64,000 bases of DNA, taken from NCBI RefSeq assembly GCF_000440115.1, contig NZ_ALMY01000069.1, forward strand, positions 26,552 through 90,551, given 5' to 3'. The translations under genes were made by a program, and so were the position numbers. The stretch comes from Streptococcus suis YS56 (GTDB lineage: Bacteria; Bacillota; Bacilli; Lactobacillales; Streptococcaceae). The notes beneath the pieces were generated by a model. That model ran no database searches and was not told where the DNA came from. It saw only the letters and a list, made by a program, of their open reading frames with translations. This document shows positions 1 through 8,696 of this stretch, one piece after another. Numbering within the stretch: position 1 is the first letter of the stretch; every line of letters begins with the position of its first letter.

Positions 1-7
1 AAGGACA

Positions 8-484
8 ATGAGATATGTTCTTCTGTTGAGAGGGATCAATGTCGGTGGTCGTAATAAAATCGTCATGGCTGAATTGCGTCAAGCGGTGGCAGATTTGGGC
101 TATGATAAGGTTGAAACCTACATTAATAGCGGCAATCTCTTTTTTGATTCAACCAAGAATAGAGGGGACATTGTTGCTGAATTTCAAACTTTTTTCACAG
201 AAAGATACCCCTTTGTGGAGCAATTTGCTCTACTAGATGCCCAAGATTATCAAGCAGAAATCGATCAGCTTCCAGCTTGGTGGCAAGAAGAATTGGCGAG
301 AAAGGATGTTCTCTTTTTCACCGAAGGATTGGATAAGCAGGCTATGGTGGACTATATTCAGTCCTTGCATCTAGGTGATGAAGTTCTACATCTCTCCGAG
401 CATGCTATTTATTGGGGCAAATATACTGAAGGCAGCTATCTACAAACAGCCTACCACAAGCGGTTGGCTAAGTCAAACAAGTGA
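8..484 (+). CDS. DUF1697 domain protein, C-terminus frameshifted
   Basis: Protein of unknown function. The N-terminus MRYVLLLRGINVGG and the INSGNLFF segment around residue 40 are the standard DUF1697 signatures. The reading frame stops after TAYHKRLAKSNK, about 20 residues short of the usual family length. From 481 a different frame reads VTIRNGKTF and continues to a stop at 547-549. VTIRNG is the expected DUF1697 C-terminal motif, so a small indel near 475-481 has probably split the gene. The start at 8 is preceded by AAGGA. The protein may still fold without its tail, but I would treat it as a possible recent pseudogene. Confidence 0.75.
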   Translation: MRYVLLLRGINVGGRNKIVMAELRQAVADLGYDKVETYINSGNLFFDSTKNRGDIVAEFQTFFTERYPFVEQFALLDAQDYQAEIDQLPAWWQEELARKDVLFFTEGLDKQAMVDYIQSLHLGDEVLHLSEHAIYWGKYTEGSYLQTAYHKRLAKSNK

Positions 485-557
485 CCATTCGGAATGGGAA
501 GACTTTCTCAGTTATATCAAACTATTTAAAGAATGAAATAAAACGATAAATCGTCAC

Positions 558-732
558 AGAACGTAGACAAACTCCTAAAAATATAAAAAATTGAAGAAGT
601 TTGCGAAAGATAGCAAGTCATTAAACTCTTAGAAACATTGATATTTCGGCGTCTCTGAGAGTTTTTTATTTTCAACATAAAGAAAAAAAGATTGAAGAAA
701 ATTGACCAAAATGGACTTTTTCTTCAATCTGA
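558..732 (+). repeat. 175-bp dispersed non-coding element, copy 1
   Basis: This stretch is repeated almost base for base in inverted orientation at 35957-36129. It starts AGAACGTAGACAAACTCC and ends TTCTTCAATCTGA. Inside are two long imperfect hairpins, one with arms GATTGAAGAAAA/TTTTTCTTCAATC and one with AAACTCT/AGAGTTT, both of which look like intrinsic terminators. Copy 1 is bracketed by the same AACGATAAATCGT sequence on each side (542-554 and 734-746). No ORF is evident. It fills most of the gap between the DUF1697 gene and the LysM-CHAP gene. Inference: a MITE-like or terminator-carrying mobile repeat. Confidence 0.85.
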
Positions 733-821
733 AACGATAAATCGTTATTTATTTGTAATGCTTTCGACATCTTTTCCCGTCAAAATCTTGGTAAAATGAA
801 ATCATGATGAGGAGGTGTCAT

Positions 822-1613
822 ATGAAAAAGTTTAGTTGCAAATCTGTTCTAGCTCTTGCAGGGATTACGGTTGCGTTATCAACCATATCTCGTGTTCAAG
901 CCACTAGTCATGTAGTAGTGGAAGGGGATTCCGTGTTCTCTATTGCGGAGCAATATGGGGTTGATCCCTACCAATTGGCTGAAGTGAATGCAATGGAAAT
1001 AGACGGACTGATTACACCAGGTCAACATTTGGATCTTCCAGCTGGTTCTAATGAAGAAGTCTCAGTTGCGAGTCAAACAGACTATGTTGTTCAAAATGGG
1101 GATTCGTTTTATGGGATTGCAGATGCTTTTTCATTGGATGTCTACGAATTGTTAACACAAAACCAAATGACCTTAGAGACGCCGCTCTATCCTGGACAGA
1201 TTTTGAAATTAACAGAAACTATCTGGAATCAGGCTAGTGAGGTAAGTGCTGATAGCTACTATCTACCAGGCTATGAGTATGAGCCAGGCATTAACTACCC
1301 TGTTGGTCAATGTACATGGGGAGTACAGAAAGTTGCTCCTTGGGCAGGTGACTGGTGGGGCGATGCAGCTTCTTGGGGTGCGAATGCGGCGCGTGGTGGT
1401 TTCCGCACAGGAACAATACCTGAAGTTGGAGCCATTATTTCTTGGAACGATGGCGCTCTGGGACACGTTGCCTATGTGACAGCTGTTAACGAGGATGGAC
1501 AAATCCAAGTCCTCGAAGCCAACTATCGTGGCCAACAGTGGGTGGATAATTTCCGTGGTTGGTTCTATCCGACGGATACCATCGGAGAAATTACCTATAT
1601 CTATAATAACTAG
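822..1613 (+). CDS. LysM-CHAP secreted cell-wall hydrolase
   Basis: Likely secreted peptidoglycan hydrolase. After a signal peptide (MKKFSCKSVL followed by a hydrophobic stretch ending VQA) come two LysM peptidoglycan-binding repeats (about residues 28-72 and 82-128), then a CHAP amidase/endopeptidase domain that starts with NYPVGQCTWG, carrying the catalytic Cys, and includes LGHVAYV with the catalytic His. The start at 822 is chosen over an in-frame ATG at 804 because AGGAGGTG at 809-816 is correctly spaced for 822 and the signal peptide then begins cleanly. Domain order matches streptococcal wall-remodelling proteins. A terminator follows at 1622-1663. Confidence 0.9.
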   Translation: MKKFSCKSVLALAGITVALSTISRVQATSHVVVEGDSVFSIAEQYGVDPYQLAEVNAMEIDGLITPGQHLDLPAGSNEEVSVASQTDYVVQNGDSFYGIADAFSLDVYELLTQNQMTLETPLYPGQILKLTETIWNQASEVSADSYYLPGYEYEPGINYPVGQCTWGVQKVAPWAGDWWGDAASWGANAARGGFRTGTIPEVGAIISWNDGALGHVAYVTAVNEDGQIQVLEANYRGQQWVDNFRGWFYPTDTIGEITYIYNN

Positions 1614-1621
1614 GATAAATA

Positions 1622-1663
1622 ATCATCCCTTTTCGAATCCAATTTCGAAAGGGATTTTTTTAT
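1622..1663 (+). terminator. Intrinsic terminator after LysM-CHAP gene
   Basis: Inverted repeat ATCCCTTTTCGAA / TTTCGAAAGGGAT followed by a run of seven T residues, directly downstream of the stop codon. Confidence 0.8.
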
Positions 1664-1741
1664 GAACTGGTTCTGTATCCTTCCGAAAATCTGCTGTGTA
1701 TCCTTCCGCAACACTCAGAAAATTTTTCGACATAGTATAGT

Positions 1742-1940
1742 CTTTTAGTTTACTTTTAGTACTAGGCAACGAGCCGCAGGCATAACTCAATGCTTTCTTA
1801 TTTCTAGGCATTGACTTGCAACAGTCCCCCAGACTGTTGCAATCAGGCAAGGTGAGTTCAAACACTCCACTGGAGTGTTTGAAGTTAGAAATAAGGAAAC
1901 AAAGTTTCCTCATTCGTCGACGTAATAAAAGATAAACTAA
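1742..1940 (+). repeat. Modular palindromic intergenic repeat, copy 1
   Basis: Ends TTTAGTTTACTTTTAGTA and TAATAAAAGATAAACTAAA are imperfect inverted repeats. Between them are nested hairpins: CAACAGTC/GACTGTTG and CAAACACTCCA/TGGAGTGTTTG, and TTTCTTATTTCTA pairing with TAGAAATAAGGA. A diverged shorter copy in opposite orientation lies at 8697-8806; the two share the CCACTGGAGTGTTTGAA core and both ends. No coding potential seen. Confidence 0.65.
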
Positions 1941-1941
1941 A

Positions 1942-1982
1942 TGACGATAAAAAGGACCTGCGTGTGCAAGTCCTTTTATCTT
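1942..1982 (-). terminator. pflB terminator
   Basis: Hairpin with arms GATAAAAGGACTTGCACA / TGCAGGTCCTTTTTATC, read on the minus strand just after the pflB stop. Confidence 0.75.
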
Positions 1983-1989
1983 TGTTCGA

Positions 1990-4335
1990 TTAAGCTTGGC
2001 TTGAAACTTCTGCAGCGTGGTCGTCCATTGAAAGCACTTCGTGGAAGACACGTTGAGTCAATTCAGTTTTTTGCTCTTTAGTGAGGTATTTAGTGTTTAC
2101 GCAGTATCCAGAGATACGAACGATAACATCTTCACCTGCCATAATCTTGTCATAAACATCGTTCAAGTCCATAACGTTCAAGTTCACGTGCTGACCACCT
2201 TGCTCGAAGTATCCGTCAAGGATGGTTACCAAGTTTGCAACTTGCTCATCGAAGGTCTTACCAAGAGCTTTTGGAGAAACCTGAGTTGTCAATGAGATAC
2301 CGTCGTTGGCATGTTTGAAGTTAAGTTTAGAAAGAGTATTCAAGTTTTGCAACCAACCACCGCGAGATTTAGAAGTTGGGTTGGCACCTGGTGGGAAGAA
2401 TTCTACTTTAGAAGTGTTGACAGAGCCGTCTTCGTTGAGGAATACACCACGGTGAACTGGTGAGTTAGCTGTTTGTTTAGAGTAAGCAACGTTTGAAGTG
2501 ATGGTCAAGATAGACACAGTTGCTTCAGCATTCTTGTACAATTTGTGTTTGTTCAAACGAGTGAAGAATGCTTCCATGAGCCATTTCGCAATGTCATCTA
2601 CACGGTCGTCGTCTTCACCATAACGTGGGAAGTCGCCAGTTACTTCGTAATCGTAGATGAAGCCATCTTCGTCACGGATTGGTTTCACTTGTGCGTACTT
2701 GATAGCTGACAAGGAGTCAACAGTGTTTGCAAAACCACAGATACCGAAGCCCATGTTAGCACGAAGGTGAGTTGGCAAGAATGCCATTTGAACTGCTTCA
2801 TAGTTGTACTTGTCAGTCATGTAGTGGATGATGTTCATAGCATCTACATAAGTGTCAGTCAACCAGTCAAGGGCTTTTTCAAAGTTGGCAATAACTTGAT
2901 CGTAGTCAAAGATTTCAGAAGTATTTGGTTCAACACCATCGAAGACTTTGTAATCTTTGTGAACATCGTCGTAGCCGTTGTTCCAGCTTGAAAGAAGAGC
3001 TTTAAGAACGTTAACACGAGCACCGAAGTACTGAATGTTGTGGCGTTGGTCTTCACTTTCTGGGTCAAGTGGTGACACACAGCAAGAGATACATGACATT
3101 TCACCATAACCATCTTTGGCCATTGTAGTTACACCTTCGTATTGGATAGAAGAGTGTTTGTGGCTCATTGCCATACAGTAGCGACGGAATGCGTATGGAA
3201 GTTGGTCAGACCAAAGAACTGTCAAGTTTGGTTCTGGAGAGTTACCGATGTTGTCAAGTGTGTTCAAGAAACGGTAGTCCATCTTGGTAACACGGTGACG
3301 ACCATCGTTACCCATACCTGCCATAGATGTTGTAAGGAAAGTAGGGTCACCAGAGTAGATTTCGTCAAAGGCTTTTGTACGAGCGAATTTCACTGTACGA
3401 AGTTTCAATACAAAGTCATCAACAAATTCTTGGATTTCAGATTCAGTAAATGTACCACGAGCCAAGTCACGTTCTGCGTAGATATCAAGAACGATTGGCA
3501 CACGGCCAAGAGAAGTTGCTGCACCGTTGATAACACGACATACTGCCATGAAGGCGATGTTTGTCCATTGGATCGCTTCTTTGGTGTTCATCGCAGGTTT
3601 GCGCACATCAACACCGTAGTGATCACCTAAGCGTACAACTTGTTGCAATGCTTGGTATTGAAGGTTGATTTCTTCACGAAGACGGATTGATTCTTCGTCG
3701 ATTTCAGTAATCGCATTCCAGTCAGCTACTTTTTCTTCCATCAAGTAGTCAGCACCGTAGAGGGCCAAACGTGCGTACATACCGATGATACGGCCACGTG
3801 AGTAAGCATCTGGAAGACCAGAAACGTGGTGTGAGTGACGAGCGCGACGGATATCAGCTGTATAAGCACGGAAGATACCATCGTTTACAGTTGTTGCGTG
3901 TTTTGTGTAGATTTCATGAAGAAGTGGATCTGGAGTGTAGCCATTCTCGATAAGAGTTGTTTCGGCCATACGAATTCCACCACGTGGCATGAAATTGAGT
4001 TTGAAGAGCTCATCGTTTTGGATACCGAAGATGAGTTCGTTCTCTTTATCGATGAAACCTGCTGGAATATCAGCGATTGAAGTAGCGCGATCTACGTCCA
4101 TTGGGAAGCGAGTCGCTTCGTAGCCAGCCTTTGTTTCTTCGATGATTTTTTTGATATGAAGTGAACGCTCAGTTGGGCCTGCGAGGAAGCTTTCATCTCC
4201 ATCGTATGGCGTGTAGTTAGCTTGAACAAAGCGTGTTACGCTAGCTTTATCCTGCCAATCTGTACCTTTGAAGCCTTCCCAGGCTTGGGCGAAAATGTCT
4301 TCAGTTACATTTTTTGTTTTAACTTTTGTTGACAT
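1990..4335 (-). CDS. pflB: Formate acetyltransferase (pyruvate formate-lyase)
   Basis: Converts pyruvate and CoA to acetyl-CoA and formate in mixed-acid fermentation; a cytoplasmic glycyl-radical enzyme. The 781-residue length is full. The adjacent catalytic cysteines sit in SCISCCVSP (Cys418-Cys419) and the glycyl radical loop RISGY is near the C-terminus (Gly about 743). The start has AGGAG nine bases upstream. It is monocistronic: terminator at 1942-1982, and dinB diverges upstream. No pflA activase gene is in the window. A formate channel (focA, 55579-56379) is also present, as expected for formate disposal. A cre-like site lies in its promoter. Confidence 0.97.
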   Translation of the reverse strand: MSTKVKTKNVTEDIFAQAWEGFKGTDWQDKASVTRFVQANYTPYDGDESFLAGPTERSLHIKKIIEETKAGYEATRFPMDVDRATSIADIPAGFIDKENELIFGIQNDELFKLNFMPRGGIRMAETTLIENGYTPDPLLHEIYTKHATTVNDGIFRAYTADIRRARHSHHVSGLPDAYSRGRIIGMYARLALYGADYLMEEKVADWNAITEIDEESIRLREEINLQYQALQQVVRLGDHYGVDVRKPAMNTKEAIQWTNIAFMAVCRVINGAATSLGRVPIVLDIYAERDLARGTFTESEIQEFVDDFVLKLRTVKFARTKAFDEIYSGDPTFLTTSMAGMGNDGRHRVTKMDYRFLNTLDNIGNSPEPNLTVLWSDQLPYAFRRYCMAMSHKHSSIQYEGVTTMAKDGYGEMSCISCCVSPLDPESEDQRHNIQYFGARVNVLKALLSSWNNGYDDVHKDYKVFDGVEPNTSEIFDYDQVIANFEKALDWLTDTYVDAMNIIHYMTDKYNYEAVQMAFLPTHLRANMGFGICGFANTVDSLSAIKYAQVKPIRDEDGFIYDYEVTGDFPRYGEDDDRVDDIAKWLMEAFFTRLNKHKLYKNAEATVSILTITSNVAYSKQTANSPVHRGVFLNEDGSVNTSKVEFFPPGANPTSKSRGGWLQNLNTLSKLNFKHANDGISLTTQVSPKALGKTFDEQVANLVTILDGYFEQGGQHVNLNVMDLNDVYDKIMAGEDVIVRISGYCVNTKYLTKEQKTELTQRVFHEVLSMDDHAAEVSSQA

Positions 4336-4381
4336 GAGGGTTCTCCTTTTAAATGTTTTGGTCTTTTACCAACATAGACAT

Positions 4382-4410
4382 ATTATACCATTTGAAAGCA
4401 CTTTCCACAA
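4382..4410 (-). promoter_or_regulatory. pflB promoter with cre-like site
   Basis: On the minus strand a -35 TTGTGG (4405-4410) and -10 TATAAT (4382-4387) are separated by 17 bp. The cre-like sequence TGAAAGCACTTTCC (4393-4406) fills the spacer, so CcpA binding would block polymerase. Regulation of pfl by CcpA is known in other streptococci; here it is inferred from the site only. Confidence 0.55.
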
Positions 4411-4612
4411 GATAAAAATGCCTGAAAATTAATTGAAAATAGTTTCAAGTAAAATGAAAACAAATAGAAAATATTTATTACTAATTTCACGAAAAAATTG
4501 TTCGACAAGGTCTTTTCTACTGAGTAGAATAATGAGTGAGATTTACAAACTGTCACTTCTGTCGATTTGATGTATAATAGTGCTATTGACGTTTCAGCAG
4601 AAAGGAGTAGCC

Positions 4613-5707
4613 ATGTTGATTTTTCCGCTGATCAATGACTTATCTCGAAAAATTATTCATGTAGACATGGATGCTTTTTTTGCTGCCATTGAGGTCAGAG
4701 ATAATCCTGATTTAAAAGGTAAACCTGTTATTATTGGGGCGGATCCGAGGTTGTCTGGCGGTCGGGGAGTCGTGTCTACCTGTAGCTATGAGGCGCGTGC
4801 CTTTGGTATTCATTCGGCCATGTCCTCCAAGGAGGCCTATGAACGTTGTCCTCAGGCGATTTTCATTTCTGGGAACTATGAAAAATACCAGGAAGTTGGG
4901 CGACAGGTTCGAGAAGTTTTCCATCGCTATACGGATCTAGTGGAGCCCATGTCCATTGACGAGGCCTATCTGGATGTGACGGAAAATAAGCTGGGAATCG
5001 GGTCAGCAGTCAAAATCGCAAAACTCATTCAATACGACATTTGGAATAAACTCCATTTGACAGCCTCTGCAGGTGTTTCTTATAATAAATTCCTAGCCAA
5101 AATTGCCTCAGATATGGAAAAACCGCACGGCTTGACCTTGATTTTGCCAGAGGATGCTATTGAAGTATTAGCTTCCCTGCCTGTTGACAAATTCCACGGT
5201 GTCGGTAAGAAAACGGTGGAACGTCTGCATGAGATGGGAGTTTTTACAGGGAAGGATTTGCTAGATGTGCCAGAGATGACCTTGATTGATACATTTGGTC
5301 GTTTTGGCTATGATTTGTATCGGAAGGCCAGGGGCATTTCAAATAGTCCAGTCAAACCAAATCGAGTGCGCAAGTCTATCGGTAAGGAAAGAACCTACCG
5401 CAAGCTCCTTTATCGTGATGAAGATGTGATGAAAGAACTGGTCAGTCTTTGCAAACGGGTTGAAGCTAGTTTGGTCAGAAATGAAAAAAAGGGCAGGACC
5501 ATTGTCTTGAAGGTTCGTTATGGAGATTTTTCGACCTTGACAAAACGGCATAGTTTGGAAGAAGCTACGGATCAAGTGGATGTGATTGAAAGAGAAGTTC
5601 GGCAACTATTTGAAGAGGTTGGGCAGGCTGAAAAAGGGATCCGCTTATTAGGGGTGACCGTTACCAATTTCATGGAAGGAGATAATCAAATTGCAAATAT
5701 CGAGTAG
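4613..5707 (+). CDS. dinB: DNA polymerase IV (Y-family)
   Basis: Error-prone translesion polymerase. The palm domain carries the metal-binding residues in HVDMDAFFA and SIDEAYLD; a helix-hairpin-helix around FHGVGKKT (thumb) and a little-finger domain follow, giving 364 residues, the normal length. The ATG at 4613 is preferred over an upstream in-frame TTG/ATG region because AAAGGAG (4600-4606) is well placed for it. Its 3' end overlaps the start of the Rrf2 regulator gene by 17 bp. Divergent from pflB. Confidence 0.95.
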   Translation: MLIFPLINDLSRKIIHVDMDAFFAAIEVRDNPDLKGKPVIIGADPRLSGGRGVVSTCSYEARAFGIHSAMSSKEAYERCPQAIFISGNYEKYQEVGRQVREVFHRYTDLVEPMSIDEAYLDVTENKLGIGSAVKIAKLIQYDIWNKLHLTASAGVSYNKFLAKIASDMEKPHGLTLILPEDAIEVLASLPVDKFHGVGKKTVERLHEMGVFTGKDLLDVPEMTLIDTFGRFGYDLYRKARGISNSPVKPNRVRKSIGKERTYRKLLYRDEDVMKELVSLCKRVEASLVRNEKKGRTIVLKVRYGDFSTLTKRHSLEEATDQVDVIEREVRQLFEEVGQAEKGIRLLGVTVTNFMEGDNQIANIE

Positions 5708-6110
5708 ATTTACCATTGCCAGCCATATTTTGGTCTTGCTGGCCTTGGAGGGAGAAAAGGAAAAACAGACCAGCACCAGCATAGCAGGTAGTGTCGGAGT
5801 CAATCCTGTTATTATCCGCAACATTCTGGCTCAGCTCAAAGAGGCTGACTTGGTTCAAGTGGCGCGTGGAGTTGGTGGAGCCCGCTTGGCACAGGCTCCA
5901 GACCAGATTACTCTCCTTCATGTTTATCAGGCTGTGGAGTTGTTTGGAGAAAAAGGCCAACTCTTCGGCTTTCATGAGCAGCCCAATCCAAACTGTCAGG
6001 TAGGCCGAAATATTCATCCTCTACTAGATAGCCGTTTGGAAAATGCCCAGTCCGCTTTGGAAAGAGAGTTGGGACAAACGACCATAGCTGATTTATTGGC
6101 AGAATTGTAG
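5691..6110 (+). CDS. Rrf2-family transcriptional regulator (YwnA-like)
   Basis: A 139-residue winged-helix repressor; [14 protein letters not shown] and [10 protein letters not shown] are typical of the Rrf2/YwnA group. It lacks the three-cysteine cluster of Fe-S Rrf2 proteins (a single Cys in NPNCQVG), so it may sense oxidants or electrophiles by one thiol, as some YwnA-like proteins do. The start is a TTG at 5691 inside the end of dinB, supported by AAGGAG at 5676-5681 and by the family's conserved N-terminus. The next gene is its likely target, as in Bacillus ywnA-ywnB. Twin operator candidates lie between them. Confidence 0.85.
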   Translation: MQISSRFTIASHILVLLALEGEKEKQTSTSIAGSVGVNPVIIRNILAQLKEADLVQVARGVGGARLAQAPDQITLLHVYQAVELFGEKGQLFGFHEQPNPNCQVGRNIHPLLDSRLENAQSALERELGQTTIADLLAEL

Positions 6111-6161
6111 CTATATTTTCAAGAAAAGTCATCTTTATGATGATTTTTTTAATTTTTTTAG

Positions 6162-6225
6162 TTGTAATGATTGACATTACAACACAATAGAGTTATACTA
6201 CATATTGTAAATATAAACATTACAA
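6162..6225 (+). promoter_or_regulatory. Promoter with two Rrf2-type operators
   Basis: The promoter has -35 TTGACA (6171-6176) and -10 TATACT (6194-6199), 17-bp spacer. Operator 1 is TTGTAATG, 5 bp, CATTACAA (6162-6182), overlapping the -35. Operator 2 is TTGTAAAT, 5 bp, CATTACAA (6205-6225), just after the -10. Same 21-bp architecture, 43 bp between centres. Inference: binding sites for the Rrf2 protein encoded immediately upstream. Confidence 0.7.
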
Positions 6226-6247
6226 CGAAATAAGTGAGGTATACAAT

Positions 6248-6874
6248 ATGAAATTAGCAATTATCGCAGCCAACGGTCAAGCAGGTCAAGCTATTGCCAA
6301 GGAAGCAGTAGAGCGTGGTCATCAGGTGACGGCCATTGTTCGTTCTGAAAATAAGAGTGCGGCCCAAGAAGTAATCCAAAAAGACGCTTTGGATTTGACC
6401 AAGGAAGACTTGGCGGGATTTGATGTGGTGGTCAATGCCTTTGGTGCTTGGACGCCAGAAACCTTGCCAGGTCACAGTCGATTGGCTGAGCATCTAGCAA
6501 CCATCCTTGCTGATAGTCCAACTCGTCTCTTGGTGGTTGGTGGTGCAGGTAGTCTTTATTTAGACGAGAGCCAGACAGTTATGTTGAAAGATACACCAGA
6601 TTTCCCTTCGGAATACCTACCAATCGCTGAGGCTATGGGTGCTGGTCTAGACCTCTATCGTCAGGCAACAGCAATCAACTGGACCTATATCAGCCCAGCA
6701 GCCGATTTTGATGCGAAAGGTCCAAAGACAGGTGCCTATACCCTTGCTGGTGAGGTCTTCCAAGTCAATGCTCAAGGTCAAAGCTATATCAGTTACGCTG
6801 ACTATGCAGTGGCTCTAGTTGACATTGCTGAAAAAGGTGGTTACAAGCAAGAACGTATTTCTGTATTTGCATAA
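6248..6874 (+). CDS. NAD(P)-binding Rossmann protein (YwnB-like)
   Basis: A 208-residue atypical short-chain dehydrogenase/NmrA-type protein. The N-terminal LAIIAANGQAGQAIAKEA is a Gly-rich dinucleotide-binding loop, and VVNAFGAW follows at the usual position. Substrate unknown; relatives are annotated as NAD(P)H-binding or flavin-reductase-like. Transcribed from the operator-flanked promoter at 6162-6225 and so probably repressed by the upstream Rrf2 protein. Good SD (GTGAGGT) before 6248. Terminator at 6889-6922. Confidence 0.85.
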   Translation: MKLAIIAANGQAGQAIAKEAVERGHQVTAIVRSENKSAAQEVIQKDALDLTKEDLAGFDVVVNAFGAWTPETLPGHSRLAEHLATILADSPTRLLVVGGAGSLYLDESQTVMLKDTPDFPSEYLPIAEAMGAGLDLYRQATAINWTYISPAADFDAKGPKTGAYTLAGEVFQVNAQGQSYISYADYAVALVDIAEKGGYKQERISVFA

Positions 6875-6888
6875 ACATAAAATGGTCC

Positions 6889-6922
6889 AAAAGATAGTTC
6901 CGTCTTGGAATTATCTTTTTAT
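6889..6922 (+). terminator. Intrinsic terminator
   Basis: Arms AAAAGATAGTTCC / GGAATTATCTTTTT followed by T-rich sequence, downstream of the YwnB-like gene. Confidence 0.75.
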
Positions 6923-6974
6923 TTTTCTTGATATATAGTATAATAATATAAACAAAACCAAAAAGGAGACCAAC

Positions 6975-7895
6975 ATGATTCACTTGATTTGTCCTAATCC
7001 AGCCCTAGATCGCACCTTGCTTGTGGAGAAGATTGAAAAGAACATTCCCCTCCGTCCGACAGAGGTCAGGGATTATCCCGGTGGCAAGAGCTTCAACGTA
7101 GCCTATGCCCTTCGTGAAAACGGCGTGACCGATTATACCATTCATACTATTTTGGGTGGGCAGATTGGTCGCTATATCCAAGATCTCAATGTCCAAAAGG
7201 GAAATCATTTACAGGTGGTTGAAAATGACCAGAATACTCGAACCTGCAATATCTATGTGGAAACTAGTACAGGTGATGTGGTGCTCTTCTATGAAAAAGG
7301 CTTTGAACTGACAGAGGACCTGCTCAATCAATATACCCAGCAGATTGAAAAGAGCCTGCAGGATGGCGACATCCTAGTCTTTTCAGGTAGTCTTATGAAG
7401 GGCATGCCTGACGACTATATCCAGCGGTTTATTGAAAAATACCCAGAGGTTCTGACCATAGTGGACACCAGTGGACCAGCTTTACGCGCAGCTTATCAAG
7501 CACGCCCAGCCCTGATTAAAATCAATAATGAGGAGCTCAAGGACATCTATCCAGAGCTAGATGAAGAAAGTCCAGAGGATATTTTGCGGATATTAAAAGA
7601 AGTCACGCCGCATGAAAATATCATCATTACCATGGGTAGTAAGGGTAGTCTGGCCAAAATTGGTCATCGTTTCTTCCGTATCCAGTCGCCTAAGAAAGAA
7701 ACTCGAAATCCGATTGCGGCAGGGGATTTCTATCTTGGTTTATTGGTTAAGGGCATCAGCCAAGGGCAAGAACCCGAAATCTTCTTGAAAGAAGCGGCAG
7801 CCTTTGCGACAGCCAATTGTTTGAATTATTTTCCAGAGGTATTGTCTGAACAGTTTGAAGCGATTGTAGATACAATATTACTAGAGGAACTGTAG
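6975..7895 (+). CDS. PfkB-family sugar kinase (LacC/FruK-like)
   Basis: A 306-residue ribokinase-fold kinase. CPNPALDRTLL at the N-terminus and YPGGKSFNVAYAL are typical of 1-phosphofructokinase and tagatose-6-phosphate kinase. The anion-hole motif, normally GAGD, reads AAGD here (NPIAAGDFYLG); the catalytic Asp is kept. Substrate cannot be fixed from sequence: there is no fru or lac operon next to it, and the gene appears monocistronic with its own SD (AAAAGGAG at 6960-6967). Likely phosphorylates a sugar phosphate in glycolytic side routes. Confidence 0.85.
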   Translation: MIHLICPNPALDRTLLVEKIEKNIPLRPTEVRDYPGGKSFNVAYALRENGVTDYTIHTILGGQIGRYIQDLNVQKGNHLQVVENDQNTRTCNIYVETSTGDVVLFYEKGFELTEDLLNQYTQQIEKSLQDGDILVFSGSLMKGMPDDYIQRFIEKYPEVLTIVDTSGPALRAAYQARPALIKINNEELKDIYPELDEESPEDILRILKEVTPHENIIITMGSKGSLAKIGHRFFRIQSPKKETRNPIAAGDFYLGLLVKGISQGQEPEIFLKEAAAFATANCLNYFPEVLSEQFEAIVDTILLEEL

Positions 7896-7941
7896 TATTG
7901 TATCCCCTTACTCATCGTGCTATAATGGCAAGGAGAAAAAG

Positions 7942-8580
7942 GTGAGATGGGGGATGGTAGTGGAACAGTTGACGGTTCTTTACCAAAATTTAAAACGGCG
8001 ATATGGTGAATTTCACTGGTGGAACGATGAAAATCCCATAAAGGATTTGGTATCTATGATTCTTATTCAGCAAACAACGGAAGCAAATGCCGAGCGTGCT
8101 TTAGAACAGTTGGAGGGACGGTTGACAATTCATTCGCTTTTAGAGATGCCTGTGGAGGATTTACAAGAATGCGTTCGCCCAGCAGGATTCTTCAAGCAAA
8201 AATCACTCTACATTCGGTCAGTGGTTGAGTGGGCCAATCAGTTCGATGGAGATTTTTCTCGCCTAGATAGTGTTGAGACAGCAGTACTCCGAAAAGAGCT
8301 GCTGAGCTTGAAGGGGGTTGGCAATGAAACTGCGGATGTTATTTTGCTCTATTTGTGTCGAAGAAGTGTTTTTGTGGCGGATCAATATGCTCTTCGACTA
8401 TTTAATCGGTTAGGACTTAGTCAGTCTAAGGATTATTTGAGTTTGAGACAGGAATTTACAGAGCAGATAAAAGATTGGTCAGTAAAAGACGCTCAGGAGC
8501 TTCATGCACTGATTGATGAACATGGCAAGCAGTTCAGATTAACAAAGGGGCAGCTTGATGAATCATGGTTGATGATATAG
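7942..8580 (+). CDS. HhH-GPD DNA glycosylase, cluster-less endonuclease III relative
   Basis: Base-excision repair glycosylase fold, 212 residues. The HhH motif LKGVGNETAD and the catalytic Asp in VFVADQYALRLFNR are visible. The position of the endonuclease III lyase Lys is a Glu (GNETA rather than GRKTA). The C-terminus LHALIDEHGKQFRLTKGQL lacks the Cys residues that hold the Fe-S cluster in relatives. So it is probably a monofunctional glycosylase with no cluster; damage specificity is unknown. A GTG at 7942 fits the AAGGAG at 7930 best; an ATG at 7954 is the alternative. Confidence 0.8.
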   Translation: MRWGMVVEQLTVLYQNLKRRYGEFHWWNDENPIKDLVSMILIQQTTEANAERALEQLEGRLTIHSLLEMPVEDLQECVRPAGFFKQKSLYIRSVVEWANQFDGDFSRLDSVETAVLRKELLSLKGVGNETADVILLYLCRRSVFVADQYALRLFNRLGLSQSKDYLSLRQEFTEQIKDWSVKDAQELHALIDEHGKQFRLTKGQLDESWLMI

Positions 8581-8582
8581 TC

Positions 8583-8686
8583 ATACTCTTCGAAAATCAA
8601 AATCAGACGTTGTTGACTTGATTTGATGAACTTCAGTTCTATCTGCATCTGCGTCGCCTAGCCTGATTTTGATTTTCATTGAGTAT
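8583..8686. repeat. BOX-like element, copy A
   Basis: Starts ATACTCTTCGAAAATCAAAA and ends TTTGATTTTCATTGAGTAT, so the ends are inverted repeats. These match the known streptococcal BOX element termini (ATACTCAATGAAAATC and TCTTCGAAAATC). Other copies: 14093-14181, 21701-21977, 34132-34279. Shares the internal TTCTATCTGC/GCGTCGCCTAGCCTG block with copy D. Confidence 0.75.
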
Positions 8687-8696
8687 CAATTAGTGT

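Noticed and set aside
1620..1660. TTCGAATCC resembling a tRNA T-loop
   Set aside because: Part of a terminator hairpin; no acceptor stem or anticodon arm around it.
1623..2051. Minus-strand frame spanning the pflB 3' end and the repeat
   Set aside because: Covers the pflB terminator and nested hairpins; translation has no family and the start is inside pflB.
3142..3630. 162-codon plus-strand frame inside pflB
   Set aside because: Antisense shadow with Cys/Thr/Val-rich translation, no initiation signal.
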